Shown here in pieces: positions 17,664 to 25,957 of a stretch of DNA of 64,000 nucleotides (position 1 is its first letter; every line of letters begins with the position of its first letter). The notes under the pieces are model-generated. The model was given only the letters and a program-made list of their open reading frames with translations. It was not told the origin of the DNA and searched no databases. The position numbers and the translations under genes were made by a program. Source of the stretch: PNAI01 sp035574295 (lineage in GTDB: Bacteria > Pseudomonadota > Alphaproteobacteria > Rhizobiales > Xanthobacteraceae); NCBI GenBank assembly GCA_035574295.1, contig DATLYX010000059.1, positions 1 to 64,000 of the forward strand, given 5' to 3'.

Positions 17664-18227
17664 ATGTCCACGACCAGTTGGATCATTCTCGGAATCATCG
17701 CAGCGTTGGTGCTGTGGATCATCATGATCTACAACCGGCTCGTCACCATGCGGCAGCGGGTCAATCAGGCGTTCGCCGACATCGACGTTCAGCTCAAGCA
17801 GCGGCACGACCTGATCCCCAATCTGGTCGAGACGGTAAAGGGCTATGCGGCGCATGAGCGGGGGACGCTCGACGCGGTGATCAAGGCGCGGCAGACCGCC
17901 ATGGCGGCGCCGGGGCTCGACCAGAAAGTCGCCGCCGAAAACATGCTGACCGGCGCCTTGCGGCAACTGTTCGCGCTGGCGGAAGCCTATCCGGACCTGA
18001 AGGCCAACCAAAATTTCCAGCAACTGCAGCTCGACCTGAGCGACATCGAGAACAAGCTCGCCGCGGCGCGGCGCTTCTTCAACAACGCGGTGCAGGAATA
18101 CAATTCCGGCATCCAGCAGTTTCCCGCCGTGCTGTTTGCCGGCGCGCTCGGCTTTCCGCCGCACACGTTCTTCGACGTCGGCGATGCGCGGCCGCAGCTC
18201 GAACAGGTGCCGCAGGTCAAGTTCTGA
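17664..18227 (+). CDS. LemA family protein
   Basis: A 187-residue membrane protein. One N-terminal helix (WIILGIIAALVLWIIMIYN) is followed by the LemA helical domain with the hallmark QRVNQAFADIDVQLKQRHDL, IPNLVETVKGYAAHE, ENMLTGALRQLFALAEAYP, FQQLQLDLSDIENKLAAARR and YNSGIQQFPAVLFAG. LemA proteins are of unclear function but frequently neighbour membrane metalloproteases, as here: the M48 gene begins 41 bp downstream, so the two form a likely operon. ATG 17664 follows TTGGGAG. Confidence 0.93.
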   Translation: MSTTSWIILGIIAALVLWIIMIYNRLVTMRQRVNQAFADIDVQLKQRHDLIPNLVETVKGYAAHERGTLDAVIKARQTAMAAPGLDQKVAAENMLTGALRQLFALAEAYPDLKANQNFQQLQLDLSDIENKLAAARRFFNNAVQEYNSGIQQFPAVLFAGALGFPPHTFFDVGDARPQLEQVPQVKF

Positions 18228-18268
18228 CGTCCGGCCTTCCGGTCGGCTGACTTCGAGAGTCGCGCATC

Positions 18269-19363
18269 ATGGCCGCCTATGGACTCTACACCCACATTCA
18301 GTCCAACAGGCGGCGGTCGATCTTTCTGCTGGTTGGGCTGTTCTTCCTGGTTTATCTGATGACCTTTGCCGGGGCGCTTGCCGGCGAGGCGCTCGTGGTC
18401 GATGCGCCGCTCGACTATCTGTTGCGCGCGGCCTGGCGCGATCTTCTCATCGCCGCGCCTTGGGTGACGATCGCCACGGCGATCTGGATCGTCATCGCCT
18501 ACTACTTCCACCAGTCGATGATCGACGCCATCACCGGCGGCCGCGAGGTCACGCGCGCCGAGGAGCCGCGGCTGTACAATCTGTTGGAAAATCTTTGCAT
18601 CTCGCGCGGCATCACCATGCCGAAGCTGAAGATCATGGACAGCGAGGCGCTCAATGCCTTCGCCACGGGGCTGAACGAAAAGCAGTATTCGATCACGGTC
18701 ACTTCGGGACTGCTGCGCGCGCTCAACGACGCCGAGCTGGAAGCCGTGCTTGCGCATGAGCTCACCCACATCCGCAACGGTGACGTGCGCATGCTGGTGA
18801 TCGCGGTCATCGTCGTCGGTGTCATCTCGTTTTTCGCCGAGCTGTTCTTCCGTATCTTCTTCCGGACCGGGGGGCGAATCACCCGCTCATCGTCATCCGG
18901 CGACCGCAAAGGCGGCGGTGCGGCGATCCTGATCGCGGTCGTGCTGATCGCGCTCGCGTGGCTGTTGTCCATCGTGGTGCGGTTTGCGCTGTCGCGGTCG
19001 CGCGAGTTTCTGGCCGACGCAGGAGCGGTCGAGCTCACCAAGAATCCGGACGCCATGATCATGGCTCTGCGCAAGATCGAGGGCCGCGGCGAGCTTGAGG
19101 GCGCCACCTCGGCGGTGATGGAGATGTGCGTGGACAACCCGCGGTCGGGATTCGCCGACCTGTTCGCAACCCACCCCTCGATCGAGCGGCGGGTGGAGGC
19201 GCTGGTGAAATTCGCGGGCGGCCGCGACCCGGGGCCGCTCGCCTTGCCGCCGCAGCAGGAGGGGCCGAGCGCGGAGGGCTATGCGTCGCAGGCCGCAGCG
19301 TCGGAGGAGGCCGCGCACGGCACTCCGGTCCTCGGCCCATGGGGCCCCAGGCCACCGAATTGA
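18269..19363 (+). CDS. M48 family membrane metalloprotease (HtpX-like)
   Basis: A 364-residue integral membrane zinc protease. Two hydrophobic segments lie at about 17-39 and 60-79, the zinc motif HELTH at 163-167, and two further helices (about 172-192 and 212-230) follow before the REFLADAGAVELT motif, whose Glu is the third zinc ligand. The insertion of Ser/Gly-rich loop sequence between the last two helices is common. HtpX-type proteases help quality control of inner-membrane proteins. The C-terminal 50 residues are Ala/Pro-rich and disordered. Pairing with LemA upstream is conserved across bacteria. Confidence 0.93.
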   Translation: MAAYGLYTHIQSNRRRSIFLLVGLFFLVYLMTFAGALAGEALVVDAPLDYLLRAAWRDLLIAAPWVTIATAIWIVIAYYFHQSMIDAITGGREVTRAEEPRLYNLLENLCISRGITMPKLKIMDSEALNAFATGLNEKQYSITVTSGLLRALNDAELEAVLAHELTHIRNGDVRMLVIAVIVVGVISFFAELFFRIFFRTGGRITRSSSSGDRKGGGAAILIAVVLIALAWLLSIVVRFALSRSREFLADAGAVELTKNPDAMIMALRKIEGRGELEGATSAVMEMCVDNPRSGFADLFATHPSIERRVEALVKFAGGRDPGPLALPPQQEGPSAEGYASQAAASEEAAHGTPVLGPWGPRPPN

Positions 19364-19505
19364 CAATGTTTTTCCGGGGGCAAGACCGCACTGGATTGGG
19401 GATAAACCGGGGTCGATGAGGTCCCCGCTTAGTGCAAGAACGAAATCGTTCTGCCATGTTCCGCTGTGAAAAAAGCTGTGCTGGCATTCATGCGAGGACG
19501 ATCCC

Positions 19506-20255
19506 ATGGCTAAGCCGGTTGTGATCCTGGTGGGCGCAGACAAAGGCGGCGTCGGCAAGACAATGGTGGCGCGCGCGCTGCTCGACTATTTCCTCGCCCA
19601 CAATGTTCCCACGCGCGCCTTCGACACCGAAGCGCCGAAGGGCACCCTGAGCCGGTTCCACCCTGACATCACCGACATCGTCGATGTCACCTCCACCGCC
19701 GACCAGATGAAGGTGTTCGACACGCTCGCCGCCACGGACGTGACCGTGATCGACGTGCGCGCAGGCCTGCTATCGGCCACGCTGCGCATGCTGCGGGACA
19801 TCGGATTTCTCGAAACCGCGAAAAAGAACCAGATCGGCTTTGCGATGTTCCATATCCTCGGGCCGTCGATCGCCTCGCTGGAAGAAATCGGCGAGACCGC
19901 CAATTTCGTGAGCGACGCGCACTACTTCCTGGTCAAGAATTTCATCAACAACACGACTTTCTTCGAATGGGATCCGGCGACCTACAACAACTACTTCAAG
20001 CGGATCAAAGGCGCCCAGGAGATCACTGTCCCAAAACTGAACGAAATGGCCTGCGAGCAGGTGGAGCTCGCCTCGGTTTCGTTCGTGTCGTTCGTCGCGA
20101 ACAAAGGTCCGGGCGGCGCGCCAGCGTCCTATTCATTCGTGCTGCGCGGCTATGTGCGGCACTGGCTCGGCATGGTGTGGGCGGAGTTCGACCGCGCCCG
20201 GGTGATGGACGTGGTCAGCCCCGACCTCCAGCGGAGGGTCGCCGCCCGCTCGTAG
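19506..20255 (+). CDS. ParA/MinD-like P-loop ATPase, copy 1
   Basis: A 249-residue protein that opens with VVILVGADKGGVGKTMVARALLDYF, the deviant Walker A (KGGVGKT, residues about 13-19) of the ParA/MinD class, followed by TRAFDTEAPKGTLSRFHP and VTVIDVRAG (Walker B-like). The rest (FLVKNFINNTTFFEWDPATYNNYF...) does not identify a known member such as ParA, MipZ or ArsA. Such ATPases position or load cargo on membranes or DNA; the role here is unknown. A related gene follows at 20382 on the same strand, so the products may act as a pair. Confidence 0.78.
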   Translation: MAKPVVILVGADKGGVGKTMVARALLDYFLAHNVPTRAFDTEAPKGTLSRFHPDITDIVDVTSTADQMKVFDTLAATDVTVIDVRAGLLSATLRMLRDIGFLETAKKNQIGFAMFHILGPSIASLEEIGETANFVSDAHYFLVKNFINNTTFFEWDPATYNNYFKRIKGAQEITVPKLNEMACEQVELASVSFVSFVANKGPGGAPASYSFVLRGYVRHWLGMVWAEFDRARVMDVVSPDLQRRVAARS

Positions 20256-20381
20256 CTCCTGGGCATCGTGGCGGCGTTTGCGGCGCCACCGCCATAATGC
20301 CGCCGACAATCATCGCATGCTTTGCCGGCGAGACGGTCCGCACCGCCGGCGGGCGTAAGGGACCGGCCGGGCGACGATGTG

Positions 20382-21086
20382 ATGGAACGCCGTACTCTTG
20401 TGTTCGTCGTGTGCTCGCCACTGCCGCGCGTCGGCAAGACGCTGCTGGCGCGCCTGCTGATGGAGTTCTTTCTTGCCGACGGACGGCCGGTGGCCGCGTT
20501 CGACCTCAACCCCGACGATTGCGCCTTGGCCGAGCAGCGGCCCGATCACACCACGATTGCGCACGTCGAGGATACCAAGGCGCAGATGGCCTTGTTCGAT
20601 CGGCTAGTGGTGGCGGACGAGGTCACCAAGGTGGTGGACCTCGGGGACCGCTGCTTCGACCGGTTCTTTGCAGTGATGGCGGACATCGGCTTTGCATCGG
20701 AAGCACCCCGCCGCGGCGTCGTGCCGGTGATGCTGTTCATCGCCGATGCCGACCGGCGCTCGTTGCAGGCCTATGCGGCGCTGCAGGCACGCTTTCCGGG
20801 ATTGACCATCGCGCCGGTGCTGAACGCCGGCGCATCGGACGCACGTTTCCGCAACGAGCTCCGCGCAAGGTTTGCGGTGACGCCGCTGCAGATCCCGTTC
20901 CTGTCGCCGGCGGCCAAGGCGCTCGCGGCGCAGTTCGGGTACTCGCCGGGCATCGGCGGCGGTCGCTCGGCGCATGCCGCAAACGAGCTGCAAGCGTGGA
21001 AACGCAAGCTGTTCCTGCAATTCCGCGAGTTCGAGCTGCGCTTGCTGCTGGAGGAGCTAAAACCCGCACTGCAGTTGCGCGCGTAG
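20382..21086 (+). CDS. ParA/MinD-like P-loop NTPase with altered Walker A, copy 2
   Basis: A 234-residue relative of the preceding gene: RRTLVFVVCSPLPRVGKTLLARLLMEFFLADGRPVAAFDLNPDDC parallels the N-terminus of the first copy in layout, and KVVDLGDRCFDRFFAVMADIGF matches its Walker B region. The phosphate-binding GKT is kept but the signature KGG of the deviant Walker A is replaced by LPR. Whether it still hydrolyses ATP is therefore uncertain. Function unknown. ATG 20382 is chosen over the ATG at 20322, since the latter adds only low-complexity residues. It ends well before the convergent Cys-rich peptide gene. Confidence 0.72.
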   Translation: MERRTLVFVVCSPLPRVGKTLLARLLMEFFLADGRPVAAFDLNPDDCALAEQRPDHTTIAHVEDTKAQMALFDRLVVADEVTKVVDLGDRCFDRFFAVMADIGFASEAPRRGVVPVMLFIADADRRSLQAYAALQARFPGLTIAPVLNAGASDARFRNELRARFAVTPLQIPFLSPAAKALAAQFGYSPGIGGGRSAHAANELQAWKRKLFLQFREFELRLLLEELKPALQLRA

Positions 21087-21115
21087 GGGGCGGCAGGAGC
21101 GTATCAGTTCGTTTT

Positions 21116-21298
21116 CTAACCGCCCTGGCTCATGCACCGGCCCATGCATTGGCTCTCGCAATTGGCTTTGATATTGGCCGTGGCGCAGCGCTTCTGGCAC
21201 AAATTATAACATTTCTGCTGCTGCTGCTGCTGTGCGTAAGTCGGAACGGGTACGGCCAAAAAGCCGAATGCAATGGCGATTGCGACTGCTTTCGACAT
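21116..21298 (-). CDS. Small Cys-rich secreted peptide (60 aa)
   Basis: A 60-residue precursor: signal peptide MSKAVAIAIAFGFLAVPVPTYA, then a run of six Gln, then a compact Cys-rich module with exact spacing C-X3-C-X3-C-X8-C-X3-C-X3-C (CYNLCQKRC ... CESQCMGRC), ending SQGG. The symmetry suggests two helices pinned by disulfides or a metal-binding hairpin. I do not recognise a family; functions such as metal binding or an export chaperone target are guesses. The ATG at 21298 follows AGGAGGAG, an excellent ribosome site, which rules out the longer frame from 21388. Confidence 0.72.
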   Translation of the reverse strand: MSKAVAIAIAFGFLAVPVPTYAQQQQQQKCYNLCQKRCATANIKANCESQCMGRCMSQGG

Positions 21299-21478
21299 CC
21301 TGCTCCTCCTGAAGATAGCTGCTGATATGGCGAGCCGGAATGTCATGCGGGCACTCGCTCCCGTCCCGACCCGAAGCGACCCTGTCACGCTAACAAGACC
21401 GGGGCGGGAAGCAGCGCAGCAATCGGAGGGCCCGGCTGCGGCATTCCGCCGCGGCCGGTAATGCGCCGGGCCGAAGGA

Positions 21479-22027
21479 TCAGTGCCCTTCGAAGGAAATG
21501 AGCGTGCGCACCGGCACGTCGAGCTTGCGCAATTTCGCGGCGCCGCCGAGATCCGGCAGATCGATGATGAAGCAGGCGGCAAGCACGTTGGCGCCCATCT
21601 GCCGCAGGAGTTTTACGGCGCCCTCCGCGGTGCCGCCGGTGGCAATCAAATCGTCCACGAGAATGACGCGCTCGCCGGGCTCCACCGCATCCTTGTGCAT
21701 CTCCATCTCGTCGATGCCGTATTCGAGCGAATAGGCGATACGCACGGTGGTGTGCGGCAGCTTGCCCTTCTTGCGGATCGGAACGAATCCGGCGGAGACC
21801 TGATGCGCCACCGCGCCGCCGAGAATGAAGCCGCGCGCCTCGATGCCGGCGACCTTGTCGATTTTCATGCCGGCCCAGGGCTGTACCAGCTCGTCCACGG
21901 CGCGCCGGAAGGCGCGCGCGTTGCCCAGCAGCGTGGTGATGTCGCGGAACATGATCCCGGGCTTCGGATAGTCGGGGATGGTGCGAATGACGGCGCGCAG
22001 ATCGGTTTCCAGTGCGGGGACAGTCAT
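21479..22027 (-). CDS. apt: Adenine phosphoribosyltransferase
   Basis: APT salvages adenine to AMP with PRPP. The 182-residue protein has IRTIPDYPKPGIMFRDIT at the N-terminus, AGIEARGFILGGAVAHQ, RKKGKLPHTT and the PRPP-binding VILVDDLIATGGTAEG. Length and motifs are standard. It lies about 100 bp downstream of mtnP, and the pair makes sense: MtnP releases adenine from methylthioadenosine and Apt recycles it. A small palindrome sits between the two genes. Confidence 0.96.
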   Translation of the reverse strand: MTVPALETDLRAVIRTIPDYPKPGIMFRDITTLLGNARAFRRAVDELVQPWAGMKIDKVAGIEARGFILGGAVAHQVSAGFVPIRKKGKLPHTTVRIAYSLEYGIDEMEMHKDAVEPGERVILVDDLIATGGTAEGAVKLLRQMGANVLAACFIIDLPDLGGAAKLRKLDVPVRTLISFEGH

Positions 22028-22098
22028 GGCTGGCTTCCACGGCGTTTGCCGGACACAATTCGGCAGGGCATCTTCTAAAGATGGATGGGCAGGTCAAC

Positions 22099-22116
22099 CC
22101 CGGACGAGAATCCGGG
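22099..22116. repeat. Small palindrome between mtnP and apt
   Basis: CCCGGACGAGAATCCGGG forms a perfect 6-bp stem with a 6-nt loop. No T-run follows on either strand, so a strong intrinsic terminator is unlikely. It may be a remnant of an interspersed palindromic repeat or an mRNA-processing hairpin between the two salvage genes. Confidence 0.5.
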
Positions 22117-22130
22117 CACAGACACGCTGG

Positions 22131-23006
22131 TTATTGCTTCAGCACCCGACCCGCTACGGCGTCAAGCTTCTTCAACAGCTCCGGGTCGCGCGCTTCGGGC
22201 GCGGTGATGATGGCGTTATCGAGCGCACGGTCGGAGCCGATCGGGCACGGTTCGTGCTCGCGGGGAAAATCGCGGGCAAGCCGCGCCACCAGGCGCTTGG
22301 CCTTCTCGGCATTGGCGGTGAGCACCTTGATCACGTCCTGCACGGTGACCGCGTCGTGGTCGGGGTGCCAGCAGTCGTAGTCGGTGACCATGGCGACGGT
22401 GGCGTAGCAGAGCTCGGCCTCGCGGGCCAGCTTGGCCTCCGGCATATTGGTCATGCCGATCACCGAATAGCCGAGGCCCTTGTAAGTCAGGCTTTCTGCG
22501 AGGGTGGAAAACTGCGGACCCTCGATGCAGACGTATATGCCGCTCGGTGCGATGCGGATACCCTCCGCTTCCGCGGCCGCGGCAATGTGCATGCGCAGGC
22601 GCGGCGAGACCGGATGCGCCATCGAAACATGCGCGACGAGGCCGGTGCCGAAGAACGAACTGGCACGCCGGTGGGTGCGGTCCACGAACTGATCGACCAG
22701 CACGAAAGTGCCGGGCGAAAGCTCCTCCTTGAAGGAACCGCAGGCCGACAGCGACACGAGATCGGTCACGCCTGCGCGCTTGAGCACGTCGATGTTGGCC
22801 CGGTAGTTGATGTCAGAGGGCGCGATACGGTGGCCTTTGTCGTGCCGCGACAAAAACACCACCGGCAGACCGGACATCTCACCGATGCGCAGCGGCCCGG
22901 ATGGTTCACCCCAGGGGCTCTTGATGCGCTCCTCGCGCACATTGGCAAGACCCGGCAGATCGTAGATGCCGGAGCCGCCAATGATGCCGAGCACGGATCT
23001 GGTCAT
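22131..23006 (-). CDS. mtnP: S-methyl-5'-thioadenosine phosphorylase
   Basis: MtnP phosphorolyses methylthioadenosine to adenine and methylthioribose-1-phosphate in the methionine salvage route. The 291-residue protein has LGIIGGSGIYDLPGL, the phosphate-binding SRHDKGHRIAPSDINYRANI, LSACGSFKEEL, IYVCIEGPQFSTLAE and VIGMTNMPEAKLAREAEL, followed by MVTDYDCWH. The TDYDCW signature separates MTA phosphorylase from purine nucleoside phosphorylase. It precedes apt on the same strand and starts 35 bp after the end of the cytochrome c1 gene, so it may also receive read-through from the bc1 operon. Confidence 0.96.
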   Translation of the reverse strand: MTRSVLGIIGGSGIYDLPGLANVREERIKSPWGEPSGPLRIGEMSGLPVVFLSRHDKGHRIAPSDINYRANIDVLKRAGVTDLVSLSACGSFKEELSPGTFVLVDQFVDRTHRRASSFFGTGLVAHVSMAHPVSPRLRMHIAAAAEAEGIRIAPSGIYVCIEGPQFSTLAESLTYKGLGYSVIGMTNMPEAKLAREAELCYATVAMVTDYDCWHPDHDAVTVQDVIKVLTANAEKAKRLVARLARDFPREHEPCPIGSDRALDNAIITAPEARDPELLKKLDAVAGRVLKQ

Positions 23007-23041
23007 GCGGCTGCCGCGTCAGCCCGTTGCGATGAAAAATT

Positions 23042-23857
23042 CTACGCGGGCACCTTCACGTTCGACCATACTCTCTTCTTGGTGAAGTAGAGCAGGCCGG
23101 CGAACACGATCAAAAACACCATCACCTGCAGACCGATGCGCTTGCGTGCCACCAGATGCGGCTCGGCGGCCCACATCAGGAAGGCGGCGACGTCCCTGGC
23201 ATATTGCTCCGGGGAGGTCGGCGTGCCGTCGTCGTAGGTCACGGCGTTGGTGTAAAGCTGCATCGGCTTGGGCATCGAGGTGGCAAAGCCGGGGAAATAC
23301 TTGTTGTAGTAAAGGCCTTGCGCAATCGTCACCCCCTGCGGCGGCTTGTCTTCGAAGCCGGTGAGGTAGGCGACCATGTAATCGACGCCCTGTTCCTGGT
23401 ATTGCGTGATGGCGTCAAACACGAACCACGGGAAGCCGCGCTCGTAAGTGCGCGCCTTGGCGATGACCGAAAGATCGGGCGGCGTTCCAGTGGGGAAGCG
23501 CGGAGCGGGGGGAAACCGGTCCGCGGGGCGGCCCGGCCGCTCGAACATCTCGCCCTGCTCGTTCGGCCCGTCCTTGATCTGATATTCGCTGGCGATCTGC
23601 CGCACCTGCGCCTCGGTATAGCCGAGCGCACCCGGCTCGCCCAGATTGCGGAACGACACCAGCGAGAGGCTGTGGCAGGTGGCACAGACCTCGCGATAGA
23701 CCTTGAATCCGCGCTGCAACTGCGCCTGATCGTAGACGCCGAACGGGCCCCAGAAGGACCACTTCTGCCGCGGCGGAGGCGGAGCGTCCGCCGCAAGGCC
23801 CGCCGCCGGGCCGAGCAAGGTAAGAGCGAGGAACGCGGCAAGGATCTTGTGCAGCAT
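23042..23857 (-). CDS. petC: Cytochrome c1 of the bc1 complex
   Basis: Membrane-anchored c-type cytochrome that passes electrons from the Rieske protein to soluble cytochrome c. The 271-residue precursor has a signal peptide (MLHKILAAFLALTLLGPAAGLA), heme motif CATCH, FRNLGEPGALGY, the axial-Met region FATSMPKPMQLY, and a C-terminal anchor helix (QVMVFLIVFAGLLYFTKKR). ATG 23857 follows GGGAGGGG; a GTG at 23878 overlapping the petB stop is less likely because it precedes the signal peptide with charged residues. A stop codon separates it from petB, unlike the fused fbcH of Bradyrhizobium. Confidence 0.96.
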   Translation of the reverse strand: MLHKILAAFLALTLLGPAAGLAADAPPPPRQKWSFWGPFGVYDQAQLQRGFKVYREVCATCHSLSLVSFRNLGEPGALGYTEAQVRQIASEYQIKDGPNEQGEMFERPGRPADRFPPAPRFPTGTPPDLSVIAKARTYERGFPWFVFDAITQYQEQGVDYMVAYLTGFEDKPPQGVTIAQGLYYNKYFPGFATSMPKPMQLYTNAVTYDDGTPTSPEQYARDVAAFLMWAAEPHLVARKRIGLQVMVFLIVFAGLLYFTKKRVWSNVKVPA

Positions 23858-23874
23858 CGGCCCCTCCCCTCGCC

Positions 23875-25116
23875 TCACGACGCCGTGCCGGCGCGCGCCG
23901 GGGTGAGGATCGATTCGGATATGGAATTCGGCAACGGCTTGGTCTTCTCGAACATGCCGAGCAACGGCAGGATCACCAGGAAGTGGATGAAGTAATAGGC
24001 GGTGAGGATGCGCGCGGCGATCACGTAGCCGCCTTCCGCGGGCTTGGCGCCAAGCCAGCCGAGGCCGATGCAGACGAGCACGAAGATCCAGAAGAACTGC
24101 CGGTACAGCGGCCGATAGTTCGCCGAGCGCACGCGCGAGGTGTCAAGCCACGGCAGGAATGCAAGAATGCCGATCGACGCCACCAGCGCCACCACACCCA
24201 AAAGCTTGTCCGGTATGGCGCGCAGAATGGCGTAGAACGGCAGATAGTACCATTCAGGCACGATGTGCGGCGGAGTGACCGCCGGATTGGCGGGAATATA
24301 ATTGTCCGGATGGCCGAGATAGTTCGGCATGTAAAAGACGAACCAGGCAAACACGATGCAGAACACGATCATCAGGAACAGATCCTTGATCGTGGCGTAG
24401 GGCGTAAATGCCACGGTGTCCTGCTCGGATTTGGGTTCAATGCCGGTCGGATTGTTCTGGCCCACCACGTGCAGCGCCCAAATGTGCAGGCCGACCACTC
24501 CGGCGATCACAAAGGGAAGCAGATAGTGTAACGCATAGAAGCGGTTGAGGGTCGGGTTGCCGACCGCATAACCGCCCCACAGCCAGGTGACGATCGCCTC
24601 GCCCACGCCGGGGATGGCGGAGAACAGGTTGGTGATGACCGTGGCCGCCCAGAAGCTCATCTGGCCCCAGGGCAAAACGTAGCCCATGAAGCCGGTGACG
24701 ATCATCAGCAACAAAAGGATGACGCCGAGGATCCACAACAGCTCGCGCGGTTCCTTGTAGGAGCCGTAGTACATGCCGCGAAACATGTGGATGTAGGCGG
24801 CGAGGAAAAACATCGATGCGCCGTTGGCGTGCACGTAGCGCAACAGCCAACCGTAATTGACATTGCGCATGATGTGCTCGACGGAATTGAAGGCATAATC
24901 CACGTGCGGCGTATAGTGCATGGCAAGCACGATGCCGGTGACGATCTGCACCATAAGCACAAATGCCAGGATGCCGCCGAAGGTCCACCAGTAATTGAGA
25001 TTGCGCGGCGTGGGATAGACGATGAACGACGAATAGATCAATCCGCCGATCGGCAATCGGCGCTCGATCCATTTCATGATTGCGCTTTTCGGCTGGTACG
25101 TTGGCTGTCCGCTCAT
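23875..25116 (-). CDS. petB: Cytochrome b of the bc1 complex
   Basis: The 413-residue quinol-oxidising subunit with eight transmembrane helices. Landmarks are GIVLAMHYTPHVDYAFNSVE, HANGASMFFLAAYIHMFRG with heme-ligand histidines, GYVLPWGQMSFWAATVITNL, HYLLPFVIAGVVGLHIWALH with the second histidine pair, and the Qo-site PEWY (in PPHIVPEWYYLPFYAILR). The final helices end in a 20-residue tail before TGA. Petb lies between petA (18 bp upstream) and petC (18 bp downstream of the stop to the c1 ATG), the classical petABC order. Complex III makes the proton gradient during respiration. Confidence 0.97.
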   Translation of the reverse strand: MSGQPTYQPKSAIMKWIERRLPIGGLIYSSFIVYPTPRNLNYWWTFGGILAFVLMVQIVTGIVLAMHYTPHVDYAFNSVEHIMRNVNYGWLLRYVHANGASMFFLAAYIHMFRGMYYGSYKEPRELLWILGVILLLLMIVTGFMGYVLPWGQMSFWAATVITNLFSAIPGVGEAIVTWLWGGYAVGNPTLNRFYALHYLLPFVIAGVVGLHIWALHVVGQNNPTGIEPKSEQDTVAFTPYATIKDLFLMIVFCIVFAWFVFYMPNYLGHPDNYIPANPAVTPPHIVPEWYYLPFYAILRAIPDKLLGVVALVASIGILAFLPWLDTSRVRSANYRPLYRQFFWIFVLVCIGLGWLGAKPAEGGYVIAARILTAYYFIHFLVILPLLGMFEKTKPLPNSISESILTPARAGTAS

Positions 25117-25133
25117 CGTTGACCTTTTGACCT

Positions 25134-25679
25134 TCAGGCTCTGGCCGGCTCAGATTCGCCAATGACAATCTTGTTGTCGGTCAGGAAACGGTAGGGCGGC
25201 AGCGGAAGATTCTTGGGGGCAGGCGCTTTGCGCACGCGCCCCGAGGTGTCGTACTGAGAGCCGTGGCAAGGACAGAACCAGCCGCCGTAGTCACCCTGAT
25301 GGGCGAGCGGAATGCAGCCGAGATGGGTGCAGATCCCGATCACCACCAGCCACTGGTCGTGGCCTTTCTTGACGCGGGCCTGGTCGGGTTCCGGGTCGGG
25401 CAGCGTGTTGATGTTGACCGCGCGCGCCGCATCGATCTCCTTCTTGGTGCGGTGGCTGATGAAGATCGGCTTGCCGCGCCAGAACACCTTGACGATCTGG
25501 CCCTCGGCAATCGGGGACAGGTCAACCTCCACCGGCGCCCCGGCAGCGACCGTCGAGGCATCGGGATTCATCTGGGCAATCAGCGGCACCAGGGTGGCGG
25601 CGGCGCCGATGGCACCCACCGCTCCGGTCGCAATGTAGAGGAAATCGCGGCGCGTCGGCTCAGCCGATGTTGTCGTCAC
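25134..25679 (-). CDS. petA: Rieske iron-sulfur subunit of the bc1 complex
   Basis: A 181-residue 2Fe-2S protein. The N-terminal TRRDFLYIATGAVGAIGAAA is a Tat-type signal anchor with the twin arginine, and the cluster-binding motifs CTHLGC and CPCHGS are intact and near the C-terminal third, each with its Cys and His ligands. It takes electrons from ubiquinol and hands them to cytochrome c1. The start is GTG at 25679. It is the first gene of the petABC operon; the roughly 280 bp upstream to trmL should hold the promoter, though I see no recognisable regulator site for it. Confidence 0.97.
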   Translation of the reverse strand: MTTTSAEPTRRDFLYIATGAVGAIGAAATLVPLIAQMNPDASTVAAGAPVEVDLSPIAEGQIVKVFWRGKPIFISHRTKKEIDAARAVNINTLPDPEPDQARVKKGHDQWLVVIGICTHLGCIPLAHQGDYGGWFCPCHGSQYDTSGRVRKAPAPKNLPLPPYRFLTDNKIVIGESEPARA

Positions 25680-25900
25680 TGTTCAGTCCCTTTGTCAGTC
25701 CATCCGCGCGCAAGACCACCCGCCGGCATGCCGCAACAAGCCTCGGCGCGCTGACGTTGCCGGCGGAGGCGGATGGGCCGGCCGCCTCCGCTCCCCTTCA
25801 GGGCCCGGGACGACGCGATCCAGCGGCGTTCTATTGGCACCCTTGCTCAGATAGCGCAAGCCCGCCGCAACCGTAGGCCCTAAATGTCGCATAAGCCCCT

Positions 25901-25929
25901 TGTCAATCGTGAATTTCCTGCAATTGACA
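25901..25929. repeat. Inverted repeat ahead of trmL
   Basis: TGTCAAT (25901-25907) and ATTGACA (25923-25929) are perfect inverted 7-mers with a 15-nt spacer, ending 28 bp before the trmL ATG. It could be a dyad operator or an mRNA hairpin; the region also separates trmL from the divergent petA. Confidence 0.4.
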
Positions 25930-25957
25930 GGCGCAATTCCGGGTCGTGAAATCGCGC

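Noticed and set aside
22099..22116. Intrinsic terminator between mtnP and apt
   Set aside because: The hairpin has no following T-run on either strand.
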